DNA of 64,000 nucleotides from Nothophaeocryptopus gaeumannii (lineage: Eukaryota; Ascomycota; Dothideomycetes; Mycosphaerellales; Mycosphaerellaceae): NCBI GenBank assembly GCA_031771865.1, contig JASISA010000042.1, forward strand, positions 2,473,501-2,537,500, in the 5' to 3' direction. Positions 43,973-53,384 of this stretch are shown here, piece after piece. Numbering within the stretch: position 1 is the stretch's first letter; the number at the start of each line of letters is the position of its first letter. Both the position numbers and the translations under genes were made by a program. The notes below the pieces were generated by a model. It was not told the DNA's origin. It made no database searches and saw nothing but the letters and a program-made list of their open reading frames with translations.

Positions 43973-44742
43973 TTCATCACCTTGAAAATCGGTCTCGAAC
44001 ATTGTCAATTCAGCCCGTTTCGGCGGTCCTGAGGAGGTGAGGTCCTGCGCTGTCGCGGTCACGGCTGCGTGTAACGCATACCGCATATTGGGCAAGCTTG
44101 AACCAATCACCGTGCGTGAGATTGCGGCGAAACGAATCTTTCGTGATCATTGTGTAGACGACAGCGATATGTCTGAGCACCGGCTGCTAGGTTTCCACGT
44201 CGTACGGCGAGCGATCGATAGGGTCCGCTGCGAAGAAGCTGCTGAACAGGTCGCTGAGCTTGTTCCTATTGCCGAGGGAGATGAACCACGCGAGGCGATT
44301 GCGAAGCCATCTCAACACTATGGTTGAAGAACTCGATTCGATCGCGAATCGAACCTAACTCGTATTCGTGCTGCATGACTGATGAGATCTTGATCGTTCT
44401 GTATAAGGGCTGCGAGCTTTTTACAAGAAGTTACTTTGCCCGAGCGTGCTGCAATGGCAAGCTCCTGTCAAGACTCTCAAAGCCGAAACGGCGCACCATG
44501 AGCCAAAACGGACAACTGTGTGCCGAAAATGGCACCATAAACCCTGTTCTGGTTCTTCTCCATTGACGCGCCGGCATGAACGCCACGTGACTGAGCTCCC
44601 CTGCCGCGCCGCTGCGCTAACACACGCTAATCCTGTCAGGTCAGCTCGACCTCACCTCTTTCCATCGCTGTGCCTCAGGGTCGCATTCCTCACCTGTGCA
44701 GCAATCCGATACGAACCATTCAAGCAGCCAAAGTATCGAACG
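43973..44742. other. Intergenic stretch
   Basis: No supported gene; open frames on the plus strand (44037-44327, 44446-44700) are not protein-like. Confidence 0.3.
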
Positions 44743-45071
44743 AGATGGATGCGCCGGTGCCGAGGATCGTCGGGACGTTACTCGAAGGGCTGGAAGAGCT
44801 CGGTGCGGAATGCCACTTTCTGCTTGTGTTCGCGGATTACATTACGGGCAATATCTCGGACCCTGGGGGACGCAGACACTTTTCTGTATCAGTGCAAGCT
44901 CGAGATAGCACAACGGAGACCCACCGGACACCAATGTATCACCCCGGGCTTCATCGATTTCTCGGGGCAGTCGCTCTTGGACGTCTAGTGCACTGCTGTG
45001 GATGTGGATTCTGTCACGATCACCGTGCCTCTCTACAACATCGTCGGTACTGTCGCCGGAGAAGACTGAAA
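44743..45071 (+). pseudogene. Broken hypothetical gene
   Basis: ATG 44743 opens VGTLLEGLEELGAECHFLLVF. In a G run near 44865 the protein-like signal moves to another frame (DADTFLYQCKLEIAQRRP ... FIDFSGQSLLDV), meets TAG near 44986, and continues to a TGA near 45071. It overlaps the last exon of the convergent ferric reductase. Possibly a decayed small gene. Confidence 0.3.
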
Positions 45072-46473
45072 TGTGAAAAACCTTTCACGAGGATCAGTGG
45101 GGCCGTAGTCAGCATTCAGTGGGTGGCTCACGCAGAACTCTTTGTCCATCTCCAAGATCTTGTCCATCCATTCTCGAATCCAGTCCCGGTAGTCTTCACT
45201 GGATTAGCGTGCGAGGTCTGTGCCTACACAATCAAATATACTCACAGTGCCGCCGGACATCCCAAAGCAATCGGAGCCGTCTTGTTCGGGTCCGATAGAA
45301 GGACGCCGCTCGAACGATTTCTCTCGCATGCGATAGAAGCGCCGCAATGCCAATACCTTCCGCGACTAGGATAACGGTGCCGTACCCGGTCATACTAAGT
45401 CCAGAGTTATAAGGACCATCTATCCATATACTCGACTGCTGGAGGTTTGCTAGGGCCACGTAGGACAACCTTCGGGTGAAGCCTTTCCTCGGCGTTAACA
45501 AGATACTAATGGTTATAGCAGTTCCGGTGTAGTCCTCTTCCCACCAGCAGATCGTAAAAGGATGATACTGTAAGAATCCCAGGGTCGACGTGTCTGGAAC
45601 AGTGATCTGGATATACTGGCCTGCCCGGACCTTCCAACCACGTTGGAGTGGAATGTCGATTCGAATAGCGTCCGTAGTGCCGCCTTCCACATGCCGCAGA
45701 GGTCGGAGAAGGCAACGCTTCGTCTGCAGTCGCCATCCGACGTTGCGGTAGAGCATGGAGACTAAGGCAGCAAAAGCAGCAACGGCAAAGATGCAGGCTG
45801 TGATTAATATGCCGGTACGAAGAGCTCCTTCAGGGACATGTCTCCAAAGGCCATAAAGTGATAGTACAGCAAGCGAGTAGTGAAGAGCCCGGACCATTTC
45901 GTAGAACCTTCGCCGGAGAACAGTGACAGCTACAGTCACAAGCATCGCTATGATTGCCTAGCACGATCAGACTTGATTGATGCTGTGACGGAGGCCACTT
46001 ACAATCAATCCGAAGGTCAGTCTCTCGTCGAGAGATCTCCTCATCCGCGCGCACTCCAGCAAGGTATGGAGAAGTGCCTGCGTACAGGTCATTGTTGCTA
46101 ACGCAAAATGCACTGTGGAAAAAGAAGGAAATCCAAGTCTCATAACCTGCGCAAGAAAAGAAGTAGTGCTTCCGAGGAAGAGCAGCACATAGTTCACCAC
46201 TGCAATCGATGCAGCTCTCTTCGATGCCTGGGACATGTCTTGGATGGCGACGACATTGGCTACGAGCGTTGTGGATATATACGTTAATCCTAACGTCAGC
46301 CATGTCCACGACAGCGGGCCAAGGATAGAGTGACGCCGCAGAATGTATGGTAAAGGCCGGGGTGGTGGGAAGAATGGCTGGCAATTCTGTACCAAAGCCA
46401 TGCAAAGTCTACAAAAAGAAAGAAGCACGACGGTGCCGCCCGCAGCGATGGCGTAAATGATATCAGGCGCCAT
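45033..46473 (-). CDS. Ferric reductase (FRE) family
   Basis: Exons 46473-46003, 45957-45242 and 45198-45033 give 450 residues. Introns are gtaagt...gctag and gtatat...atccag, both phase-consistent. The membrane domain carries two H-X13-H pairs (residues 122/136 and 183/197), the bis-haem ligand pattern of ferric reductase/NADPH oxidase proteins. The FAD site shows YHPFTICWW; NAD(P)H parts are GPYNSG, a Gly-rich VAEGIGIAALL and LLWDV. It would move electrons from cytosolic NADPH across a membrane to Fe(III) or another metal. It is shorter than typical FREs (about 550-750 residues), lacking a long N-terminal domain and signal peptide. Ferric reductases recur as Starship cargo. Confidence 0.85.
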
Positions 46474-46666
46474 ACCGTGTTTAATTATGCTGTGGGGAGT
46501 CCCTTCTTTATATTCTTGCGTTATGATGAAACGGGTGGCGCAGACCCGGTTTTGGATCCTGCGAAGCTTCGTGGTACGTGCCACATGAGATCGCCGCTAC
46601 CATGGGTCATATATTTGCCTACCGGCCCACTGCAACCTTGTCGCCATTGCTGTCTACAACACCAGC

Positions 46667-47533
46667 ATGGCAACGTCCTCCAACGAGCAAGCTTTCCGCA
46701 AGCGCCATCGGACCGTCTTCACCAAAGCCCATGAGTTGAAACTCCTCTCCCCAGACGACATCAAGGTATTTATCCTGGTGGAACATAGAGACCACAACAT
46801 GTTGTACCACTGGAACTCAAACCTCGGAGACATGTCTTGGCCCCCAGACCTCAGCGGACTGGTGAGTGATACAGTCGACCACTACCCAACAACGGGACTG
46901 ACAGAAATCCAGGTGCCTGGGAAGTTGAAATCCATGAGCCCCGAAGACATGCAGAAGGACGAGGACCGACGTCGTCGCATCCGAAAGCACGACAAGTCAT
47001 CTGGCTCTACCTCTACGGCCCAGCTGAACGAGAGCGCTGTCAACGGAGGGGAAGAGGTGCTCAGCCCTTCCTTCTTGTTGATTGAAGCCGCATTTGAAGA
47101 GGAGACTGGTAGCGCTAAAGATGGTAGCGCTGATGAAGACTGGGCAACGGCGCTCGACTTCGATTTTGCCGCCATGACGAATGACACAACGATCGACGAG
47201 CATTGGGAGCTTCCAACTGCCACGATTGCGGACCCTACCATGTCATCTCAACAAGCGCGCGATGCATCCACGGCAAGGGCGGAAATGGCAGACCTCAACA
47301 TCCGTCACGAATCGCCTGCTCGAAGCGTCGCAAACAGGGGAAAGAAGCGGCAGGCTGTGTCACCAATCGCTTTCGTTGACAGCGAGTCTGAGTCTCCAAG
47401 GGGAAGGATGATGACGATTGGGACACTTCCGACATTATCTGCACCAGTGCATCAAGAGAAGAAGAAAAAGAGCTTCAGCGCTCTTGGGGCTCGACGGATA
47501 TCAAGACTCGCATTTCCGTCATCCCCATCTTGA
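46667..47533 (+). CDS. MADS-box-like protein 1
   Basis: Residues 8-50 (FRKRHRTVFTKAHELKLL ... IKVFILVEHRDHNMLYHW) follow the SRF/MADS pattern of a basic start, a K-A-H-E-L helix and a beta strand, ending in a WPP motif. A 51-nt in-frame intron (46862-46912; gtgagt, gactgac branch, atccag) is likely, because the paralogue at 48073 has an intron at the same place. That gives 271 residues, or 288 if retained. The rest is disordered and acidic with a basic RGKKRQ patch. MADS proteins bind DNA as dimers; this divergent version is only MADS-like. Confidence 0.6.
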   Translation: MATSSNEQAFRKRHRTVFTKAHELKLLSPDDIKVFILVEHRDHNMLYHWNSNLGDMSWPPDLSGLVSDTVDHYPTTGLTEIQVPGKLKSMSPEDMQKDEDRRRRIRKHDKSSGSTSTAQLNESAVNGGEEVLSPSFLLIEAAFEEETGSAKDGSADEDWATALDFDFAAMTNDTTIDEHWELPTATIADPTMSSQQARDASTARAEMADLNIRHESPARSVANRGKKRQAVSPIAFVDSESESPRGRMMTIGTLPTLSAPVHQEKKKKSFSALGARRISRLAFPSSPS

Positions 47534-47562
47534 GCTGCCGTACGGCTGCGTTGGAGTGATTA

Positions 47563-47904
47563 TCAAACTATATAGCAATGCTTGCAGAACTTCCTCTCGC
47601 TACAGACTGGGCTTTGAAACGTTAGTTGATTGAAAGTTGCTTTCATGCAGAGAGCGTGCCAATATCCTTCTCCCCCATGGCAGCGATTGTACCATTGGCA
47701 TATCTCACAGGCCTTTCGATCACAGGAGACGCTGGTCGCTATGATGGGCCGAGTGCTGGTTACGGTGGCAACCTCGACCGTAGTATAGACTGTTCGAGTG
47801 GACGTCGTTGTCAAAGTGCGGTCCTCTTGCAGCGGGACCTGCAGACCATATCCAGCTACGAGAACAGCCGTGAAGAAATGAAGAAAGTGCAGAAGTAGCG
47901 CCAT
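47563..47904 (-). CDS. Small secreted Cys-rich protein
   Basis: 113 residues from ATG 47904. Signal peptide MALLLHFLHFFTAVLVAGYG, a Thr/Val-rich spacer (TTTSTRTVYTTVEVATVTST, like a mucin-type linker), then eight Cys that include the cluster SCDRKACEICQWYNRC shared with the protein at 33543, and an end with CSERKFCKHC. An effector or surface protein is likely. Placed between the two MADS-like genes. No known family. Confidence 0.65.
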   Translation of the reverse strand: MALLLHFLHFFTAVLVAGYGLQVPLQEDRTLTTTSTRTVYTTVEVATVTSTRPIIATSVSCDRKACEICQWYNRCHGGEGYWHALCMKATFNQLTFQSPVCSERKFCKHCYIV

Positions 47905-48072
47905 GGTGAGTCCCTGAGATGTGTAGTAGGATGCGATCAGAGGCCTTTTGAGCGCTTGTGGTAACCCGTTTCGGGCGCCAAAGACCGTTTCAGACATAGC
48001 GCTCTGGGTTCATATAACTTTCTCAAATGTGCCATCCTGGGGGTCGAAGTATTCTTCGCTACAGCCATTGCC

Positions 48073-48640
48073 ATGTCTTCATCCAAAATGCACCAAAATG
48101 ATGCAAGTCCCTCTTCCCAGGCTTCTCAAGCTCGATTGATGCATAACAAGAGGAGAAAGCGTCGAGTGACGCTTATCAACAAAGCTCATGAACTGGCAAC
48201 GATGTGCGACGCCCATGTATATGTTCTGGTCCGCTATGGAGGACGCTATTACTCTTACAAATCTCTCGACGCTCAGTCGTGGCCTCCACCACCTCATGAG
48301 ATTGTAAGTCATTCCTGCAGCATATAAAAGCCCGCGCACTTATCCATCATGACAGAGTATGAGTTACCCGTTGCCTGTCGAGCTCACCTACAACGATATT
48401 GCACCGAACACATCGCCCAAGAAATCGAAAAGTGTTCCATCCGAGTCGGTGGAAACTCCAGCCATAGCAAGGGCTGAAGGACCCCCAGGTGGGGAACAGA
48501 CCAACCCTCGTCCGGTTGCTGCTGGCGAGAGACAAAGCACTGCTTTTGAGTATTCCTACTTCAACGATTCTCTTCCAACGTCGGAGCACGATGGGATTTG
48601 CTTTGAGATGGACGTTCCTTGTGTCTTCATTCCTGAGTAG
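48073..48640 (+). CDS. MADS-box-like protein 2
   Basis: Exons 48073-48303 and 48356-48640, 171 residues; 52-nt intron with gtaagt and catgacag. Residues 20-75 carry the MADS-like stretch (NKRRKRRVTLINKAHELATM, then CDAHVYVLVRYGGRYYSYKS) followed by QSWPPPPHEI, matching MSWPPDLSGL of the gene at 46667, with the intron directly after it in both. The C-terminus is Ser/Pro-rich and disordered. Clearer MADS signature than its neighbour. The two arose by duplication and have diverged strongly downstream. Confidence 0.65.
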
Positions 48641-49162
48641 CTAGACAGACTCAAGCCCTTTCGTTGCCCCTTTCATGTCCTTGAAGACTTTCACCGGCCT
48701 GATCATTTTCACTATGTCTTTGACTGATACATCTTCTTCCTGTCGTATGGTGACCATAGCATCTTTCACGCTTTGAGCATCGATGGTTTTCCAGCTTTTT
48801 GAGGCCTTGTCTCCGGCGCCCAGAGTCTCCAAAGCCACTCGAGTCCGTTGCTCCATGTAAACATTGCACAAATCCAAGACGCTGGCAATGCTGTCACACT
48901 GCGTAAGCTTTTGACTCCCATTCTCCCGCATTGCGTCCCAAGTAATAGACCGCACAACGCCCGTGCAGCTTGTCCAAGTGAAGGCATGGTTCAGGATGTA
49001 GACGCTACCAGTGGGCGCCGGGTTGCGCTTCGCAAGTGAAGTCGTAGTAGTCAGGAGACGTATGAAGGCGACGGGCGACAGCGTTCCAATGTCGCTTGAA
49101 TCGACCTGTATCATGCACATGCCACATGCGCAGTTTGGAATCGCCGTTCGGGGAACAGCCAT
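48641..49162 (-). CDS. Hypothetical protein
   Basis: 173 residues from ATG 49162 (six codons inside the longest frame). It has a CACGMC cluster near the start, a helical core, Thr-rich stretch, and a charged C-terminus (KDIVKMIRPVKVFKDMKGATK). The 3' end abuts the stop of the MADS-like gene 2 (convergent, no gap). Function unknown. Confidence 0.55.
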   Translation of the reverse strand: MAVPRTAIPNCACGMCMIQVDSSDIGTLSPVAFIRLLTTTTSLAKRNPAPTGSVYILNHAFTWTSCTGVVRSITWDAMRENGSQKLTQCDSIASVLDLCNVYMEQRTRVALETLGAGDKASKSWKTIDAQSVKDAMVTIRQEEDVSVKDIVKMIRPVKVFKDMKGATKGLESV

Positions 49163-49271
49163 GTTCGATATGGCTGGCAAATATGTGTATGATACATGGA
49201 TCTGAGACCCCGATAGCTACTTATACAAGAGTCAAGGCAAAGAGGAAATGGTCTAGGCGCACGAATCACGA

Positions 49272-49487
49272 TCAAGCTGGCTTGTAACCGCCCTTTGCCG
49301 CCCTCACCCTTCTTTTACCACTTTTAGCGTCGTCTAGCTCCTCATCAACGACCGCAATGCCGGGTCCCAGATGCCCTGTTCTAGTTAGCAGCGAAACTAA
49401 AAGCTGCTGGGTTTTGCCGCTTACTGGGGATGCGAGTTCTTTTGGGGTTTGCGTCATTAGCATCCGAAAGAAGATGCTGTCTATCAT
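49272..49487 (-). CDS. Small basic hypothetical protein
   Basis: 71 residues (or 61 from the internal Met at 49457). The second half reads VSLLTRTGHLGPGIAVVDEELDDAKSGKRR, protein-like, with a basic tail ending KGGYKPA. No intron signals and no family recognised. Could be an exon of a larger minus-strand gene. Confidence 0.35.
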   Translation of the reverse strand: MIDSIFFRMLMTQTPKELASPVSGKTQQLLVSLLTRTGHLGPGIAVVDEELDDAKSGKRRVRAAKGGYKPA

Positions 49488-49674
49488 TCGTTTCCATCAC
49501 CCTGGCACACAAGGAGATTCTGAGAACTTTTCGTCGGAGCATAACAATGCTAATGGACCGCTGATGGCGGTCGTATTGAAATTGGAGGAGAGTCATTGCC
49601 ATCTGACAATCAGAATTCTATGAGTACATATATACATAATCCCCGTCCCGCTTAATAGCTCCCGAAACGATCAC

Positions 49675-49950
49675 TCATTGTAGCGCCTGTTTCGGATCAA
49701 GAGTGCCGCTACTCTTCTCATTGCGAGATGCAGCTACTTTGTTCCACCAAGGACGGTCATCTTGGTTTCCAAGCCAGCTGAAAGTTGCTGGAGCTGCCTG
49801 CCAGGGAAACGGGCTCTTTGGATATTTTCTAGGAGATCGTGCGTTTTTCGGAGTCGATTTGATGCCGCCATTGTTAGCATCGGCGACGGAGATAGCACTA
49901 GGGCGGCTCTTAGTAGTTTCCTTCTGGTCTGCTCCTTGGTTATATTCCAT
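49675..49950 (-). CDS. Small hypothetical protein
   Basis: 91 residues, basic and Pro/Ser-rich, with SPRKYPKSPFPWQAAPATF and WLGNQDDRPWWNKV. An overlapping frame from 50009 (MVRLQEASVAVVLSALS) looks like an upstream exon with a hydrophobic start, but no clean splice joins them. Function unknown. Confidence 0.4.
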   Translation of the reverse strand: MEYNQGADQKETTKSRPSAISVADANNGGIKSTPKNARSPRKYPKSPFPWQAAPATFSWLGNQDDRPWWNKVAASRNEKSSGTLDPKQALQ

Positions 49951-50156
49951 TCTTTCTTACTGTAGGAAAGCGCTGACAAGACGACAGCTACACTTGCCTC
50001 TTGTAGTCTGACCATTGTATGAAACAGACGTAAGGAGCCACGTTTGGGTATATAGCCCAAACTGGACGCTGGAACACCGTTTGATGAGATGGTTTCAAGC
50101 ATCTGGTTGAATATAATCAAGGTGAACGAAGCTTTACGAAGAAAGCAACACCAAAC

Positions 50157-51065
50157 ATGCAATTTGCGATACTCGTTCCGATTCTTTTTTGCATCGTCGC
50201 TGCCGGCAGCGACGTGACCACACCAGGATATTCCAGCCAAGTCGTTCCTTCGTCTTCGACGCATACAGTTCTTGTTGGAGGCGGAAGTTCACCCTTTCAG
50301 CCTAATCATACTTCCCTCCCCATCGGGGATACCCTTCGCTTCGTGTTCATGAAAGACGACGGTATTCTCATTCAGTCGAGCCTCCAAGAGCCCTGTGAGC
50401 CGAATGGAGCATTTCAAGCATCGGCGGATGAAGGGCAGGTCGATGTTCTAGTCTCTGGGACAGAGCTGCAGTGGTTCTTCTATAGTGCCGCTACACAAGG
50501 ATGTAGCCCGGATGCGCTTTTCGGACTCAATGTACGAAGCAAAGGCCAGAGCAGTACTTCTCAGGGAGCGTTTCCTACTCTAGATGCTCATGGCATTGGC
50601 ATATCCTTTGGTCCGACTCAAGACATTGGCACAATGGCTCGTTGGACAGGAAGCATGGGCAAAGAGCTAGGGACATGTACTTCGACGCTTATAACTGTTA
50701 CGCAAACCGTTACCGTCTTCACAGTTGTCGAGACGGTGTCTATTATAGATATCCTCGAGTATACTTCGGTTCCGGACAGCCCTCAGACATCCACCCCTTC
50801 TAGAAATCTTCTGAGCTCATCATTTAGCTACCAACCTACGAGGCCAGTTCTCAAGCCCACAAACCCAGGAACTGTCGGTTCGCAGGCTTCTCTCGGACTC
50901 TTTCAGGCTACCAACGGCTCTTGGAGTTGGCCGGCGCCCGCGGCTCCATCAAAACAGCTTCTTCACACTGCAAGCCCTGTAGAGAATGCAGCTCTCGCAC
51001 AGTTGCCCTCATCTACTTGGTTCTTCCATTCTCTTTTGATCGTTCTGCTCGTTCGAGATGGCTAG
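50157..51065 (+). CDS. Cupredoxin-like GPI-anchored protein
   Basis: 302 residues. Signal peptide MQFAILVPILFCIVAAGS; a cupredoxin-like domain of the fungal extracellular Ser-rich type (HTVLVGGGSSPFQPNHTSLPIGDTL, QSSLQEPCEPNGAF, ELQWFFYSAATQGCSPDALFGLNV); a Thr/Ser-rich stalk; and a C-terminal hydrophobic tail (WFFHSLLIVLLV) typical of GPI signals. In the family the copper site uses His before the SxxQSxF element and Cys/His in WFYC..GHC; here these positions are Leu/Ile and Tyr, so copper binding is probably lost. Likely a cell-wall or surface protein. Stops overlap the convergent gene by 4 bp. Confidence 0.75.
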   Translation: MQFAILVPILFCIVAAGSDVTTPGYSSQVVPSSSTHTVLVGGGSSPFQPNHTSLPIGDTLRFVFMKDDGILIQSSLQEPCEPNGAFQASADEGQVDVLVSGTELQWFFYSAATQGCSPDALFGLNVRSKGQSSTSQGAFPTLDAHGIGISFGPTQDIGTMARWTGSMGKELGTCTSTLITVTQTVTVFTVVETVSIIDILEYTSVPDSPQTSTPSRNLLSSSFSYQPTRPVLKPTNPGTVGSQASLGLFQATNGSWSWPAPAAPSKQLLHTASPVENAALAQLPSSTWFFHSLLIVLLVRDG

Positions 51066-51577
51066 ATGAGGATCGCGGGGTCATCTTCAGTGCCCTTGCC
51101 AGTTTCGATGGGAGTCGTGAAAGGAAATCTGTCCTTTATTGTATTGGTGCTCTTGCTTGCGGTCGCGACGACCATCGAAACCACTTTGTCGACCGCAGGA
51201 TTATCGAGAAATGAGCGCTTCGCGGCGCAGTAGCGAGTTCGAAATGCTTGGTCCTTGAAAGGGATACTTTTCATGGCGTATTGCCAGTCCGTACAAACTA
51301 CTTCTGCATTTCTTCTCCAGACCAAGATCGGCGAGCCATTCTGAGTGTTGAGCGCGTGCAGCAGGTGTTCAATGCGGTCGAAGTCGATGAGTTGCCCGTG
51401 AATGCTTTTACGTCCACTGCCCGAGCAGTCCTGACATAGGACTACAAAAAGCTGAGTCGGAATCCATGAATCAACAGGGAACGCCTGGGGCCGGTATGGT
51501 TTTGCAGTGTACGCTAAAACATCCTCGCACTCGAGACAATAGCAGAAGGTCCTCGTGAACACTGCAACTGAAGCCAT
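51062..51577 (-). CDS. Hypothetical protein, Cys-rich N-terminus
   Basis: 171 residues from ATG 51577. It starts VAVFTRTFCYCLECEDVLAY with a CYCLEC cluster, then VVLCQDCSGSGRKS (a CxxC-like turn) and a helical part with a WQYAMKSIP stretch. No signal peptide is evident. It overlaps the cupredoxin-like gene's stop codon, tail to tail. Not recognised. Confidence 0.5.
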   Translation of the reverse strand: MASVAVFTRTFCYCLECEDVLAYTAKPYRPQAFPVDSWIPTQLFVVLCQDCSGSGRKSIHGQLIDFDRIEHLLHALNTQNGSPILVWRRNAEVVCTDWQYAMKSIPFKDQAFRTRYCAAKRSFLDNPAVDKVVSMVVATASKSTNTIKDRFPFTTPIETGKGTEDDPAILI

Positions 51578-51858
51578 TTGAAGCAAGCTCTTGCCTTCAA
51601 CAAAAGAACGGTGTTATCGACGAGGTGGACCTAGTCATTAGGTAGGCGAGCCTCGAGAGCCGCGACGTTGATACTACTGCTTGTCCGGAATGGGTGCTTT
51701 TGAGCCAAAAATGGCGCGAGAAAGCCGAAAATGACCCGTTAGCGCAGACCCGGAATTACCAAGAAAGGATAAAAGTCGTCAACCGGCTACAGGCATCCTC
51801 GACACTTATTTCCGACTTCATCTACAACATCATATCATACCTGAAGAGCAACCCCACG

Positions 51859-52200
51859 ATGCAGTACAGAACGACTCCCGCTGTACCAAATGTCAGTCCA
51901 ATAGCACAGACCGAGCCGGCGGCCCTTGCGCCACTGTTGCATTTCGCTACTGCGCCTCCCGACCATGTCCTGGCCAGTACGATTGCCTTCCTCCAACTCG
52001 AAGTCGCAGAGCTCCAACAGCGGATCGACGCCTTACAGAAAGATATCGGACCTCTACTTTTCCCCAACGATCAACATCGCAACAGCTCCTCTTTGGACGA
52101 GCAGCGCCAGCAAAGTACCATATCATCCACGGACTTCGATGAGTTGGCATTTAAGAAAATGGTGGACGAGCTCCTGAACGATGATTATCTACAGACCTAG
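51859..52200 (+). CDS. Small coiled-coil protein
   Basis: 113 residues from ATG 51859; the longer open frame to 51694 reads through likely promoter sequence. A Pro/Ala-rich start is followed by a clear coiled coil (IAFLQLEVAELQQRIDALQK) and an acidic helical end (FDELAFKKMVDELLNDDY). Similar in scale to the 7034 and 62554 genes. No family recognised. Confidence 0.55.
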   Translation: MQYRTTPAVPNVSPIAQTEPAALAPLLHFATAPPDHVLASTIAFLQLEVAELQQRIDALQKDIGPLLFPNDQHRNSSSLDEQRQQSTISSTDFDELAFKKMVDELLNDDYLQT

Positions 52201-52231
52201 GAAGAATTTGTCTCATACTGCTGCTATGTAC

Positions 52232-53026
52232 TTACTTTACATGGATGTCCAGACAAGTCGTATAGAGTTGCTCTTTCTGCACGCCTCCGTGTCCGTCGCT
52301 TGAGGGCCAGTCCCAAACCCAATATATCGTGTAGACCTGACCTCTGGCCTCCTCGGGGACTACAAATTCCGATCTGCACACCAAAGACTTGTCGTCCATA
52401 GAGTCATGCTCAGGTTGAGGAGCTTGCTGGCGAATGCCCGACAAAGGCGACGCATTCTTTTCATAGCAAACGCCATCATCGAAATTCGTCCTTGTAAGTA
52501 GTCTGCCACGTCGGTCTCCTCCGGTATTATTAGCATTCCATACTCCGTGAATGGCACTGAGGCGGTCACTGGACTGGGGTACTTTGGTACCATATACCGA
52601 AACACTACCGGCGGTCAGTTTGTCAGGGGTTGGGAAGGTAATATGGCCGTTCTCCCTGTATCTCAAAGCAACGTTATCACCGACTTCCGCTTCCAGAGCG
52701 GGAAATCCGGCTGTCTGGTTGGCGCTCATCTGCGAGCCTTTGCATATAAGCTCTCCTGTGTTGATCTGAGTGTTACCACCGCTGGGAAGTAAGTAGGTCA
52801 TCTCTTCATTGTAGGACAGGATACTTGCGGGGACTTGGTAGTTTGTCAGGATGTGGAGTTCTTCAAGGAGCGTTTGATGCGACTTACCAAATCCTCTTGG
52901 ATAACCTATCGCTCCTAGAAATGATCCATCCCGTGTACACCTCACTTGCTCCACGAAGGAGTGAGCGCGAGTGTCACTGGACAGAGCTGCTAGTAGCATA
53001 ATGGTAAGATCTCGACTTGGCTTCAT
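52232..53026 (-). CDS. DUF7492 secreted, LPMO-like protein
   Basis: 264 residues, single exon, TATA box just upstream (about 53064-53072). The signal peptide ends ...DTRA and the mature protein begins with His (HSFVEQV), the hallmark of copper 'histidine brace' oxidases. The ordered motifs IGYPRGF, ICKGSQ, EVGDNVALRYRENGHITFP, IHGVWNANNTGGDRRGRLL, FDDGVCYE and YTIYWVWDWP match the fungal DUF7492 family as I know it. LPMO-like copper activity is inference; substrate unknown. Six or so Cys. Confidence 0.8.
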   Translation of the reverse strand: MKPSRDLTIMLLAALSSDTRAHSFVEQVRCTRDGSFLGAIGYPRGFGKSHQTLLEELHILTNYQVPASILSYNEEMTYLLPSGGNTQINTGELICKGSQMSANQTAGFPALEAEVGDNVALRYRENGHITFPTPDKLTAGSVSVYGTKVPQSSDRLSAIHGVWNANNTGGDRRGRLLTRTNFDDGVCYEKNASPLSGIRQQAPQPEHDSMDDKSLVCRSEFVVPEEARGQVYTIYWVWDWPSSDGHGGVQKEQLYTTCLDIHVK

Positions 53027-53384
53027 ACTTGATACTACTCAACGTGATGGAGCTTTTCCTCTCCTTTATATACACTGTTCTGGCATTGTTGTTGAAACAC
53101 GCATTTCTAGAGCCGTTTGAGAATCTGAGAACACTCATAGGTATAATGTACTAAGCAAAGGCCAGAGCAAGCAAGTCAGTGCCAAAGGGAAGGGGAGCCT
53201 CAACCATGTTCATGACTGAAGTTGCAGGAGCATGACAGGTCAAAGACATAATGTGGATGTCGGCCAGCTCATACACAACATTAGCCACACAGGCAAGTGC
53301 TTCATTAAGATAGTCGAATCAGTGCTGCACAAGGACGTTAAATTCTGCAAATGTTGTCATTCTAGAGTATACAGCATCTCCCCT
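53027..53384. other. Intergenic stretch
   Basis: Promoter of the DUF7492 gene (TATA at about 53064-53072) and 3' flank of the coiled-coil gene. No gene. Confidence 0.35.
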
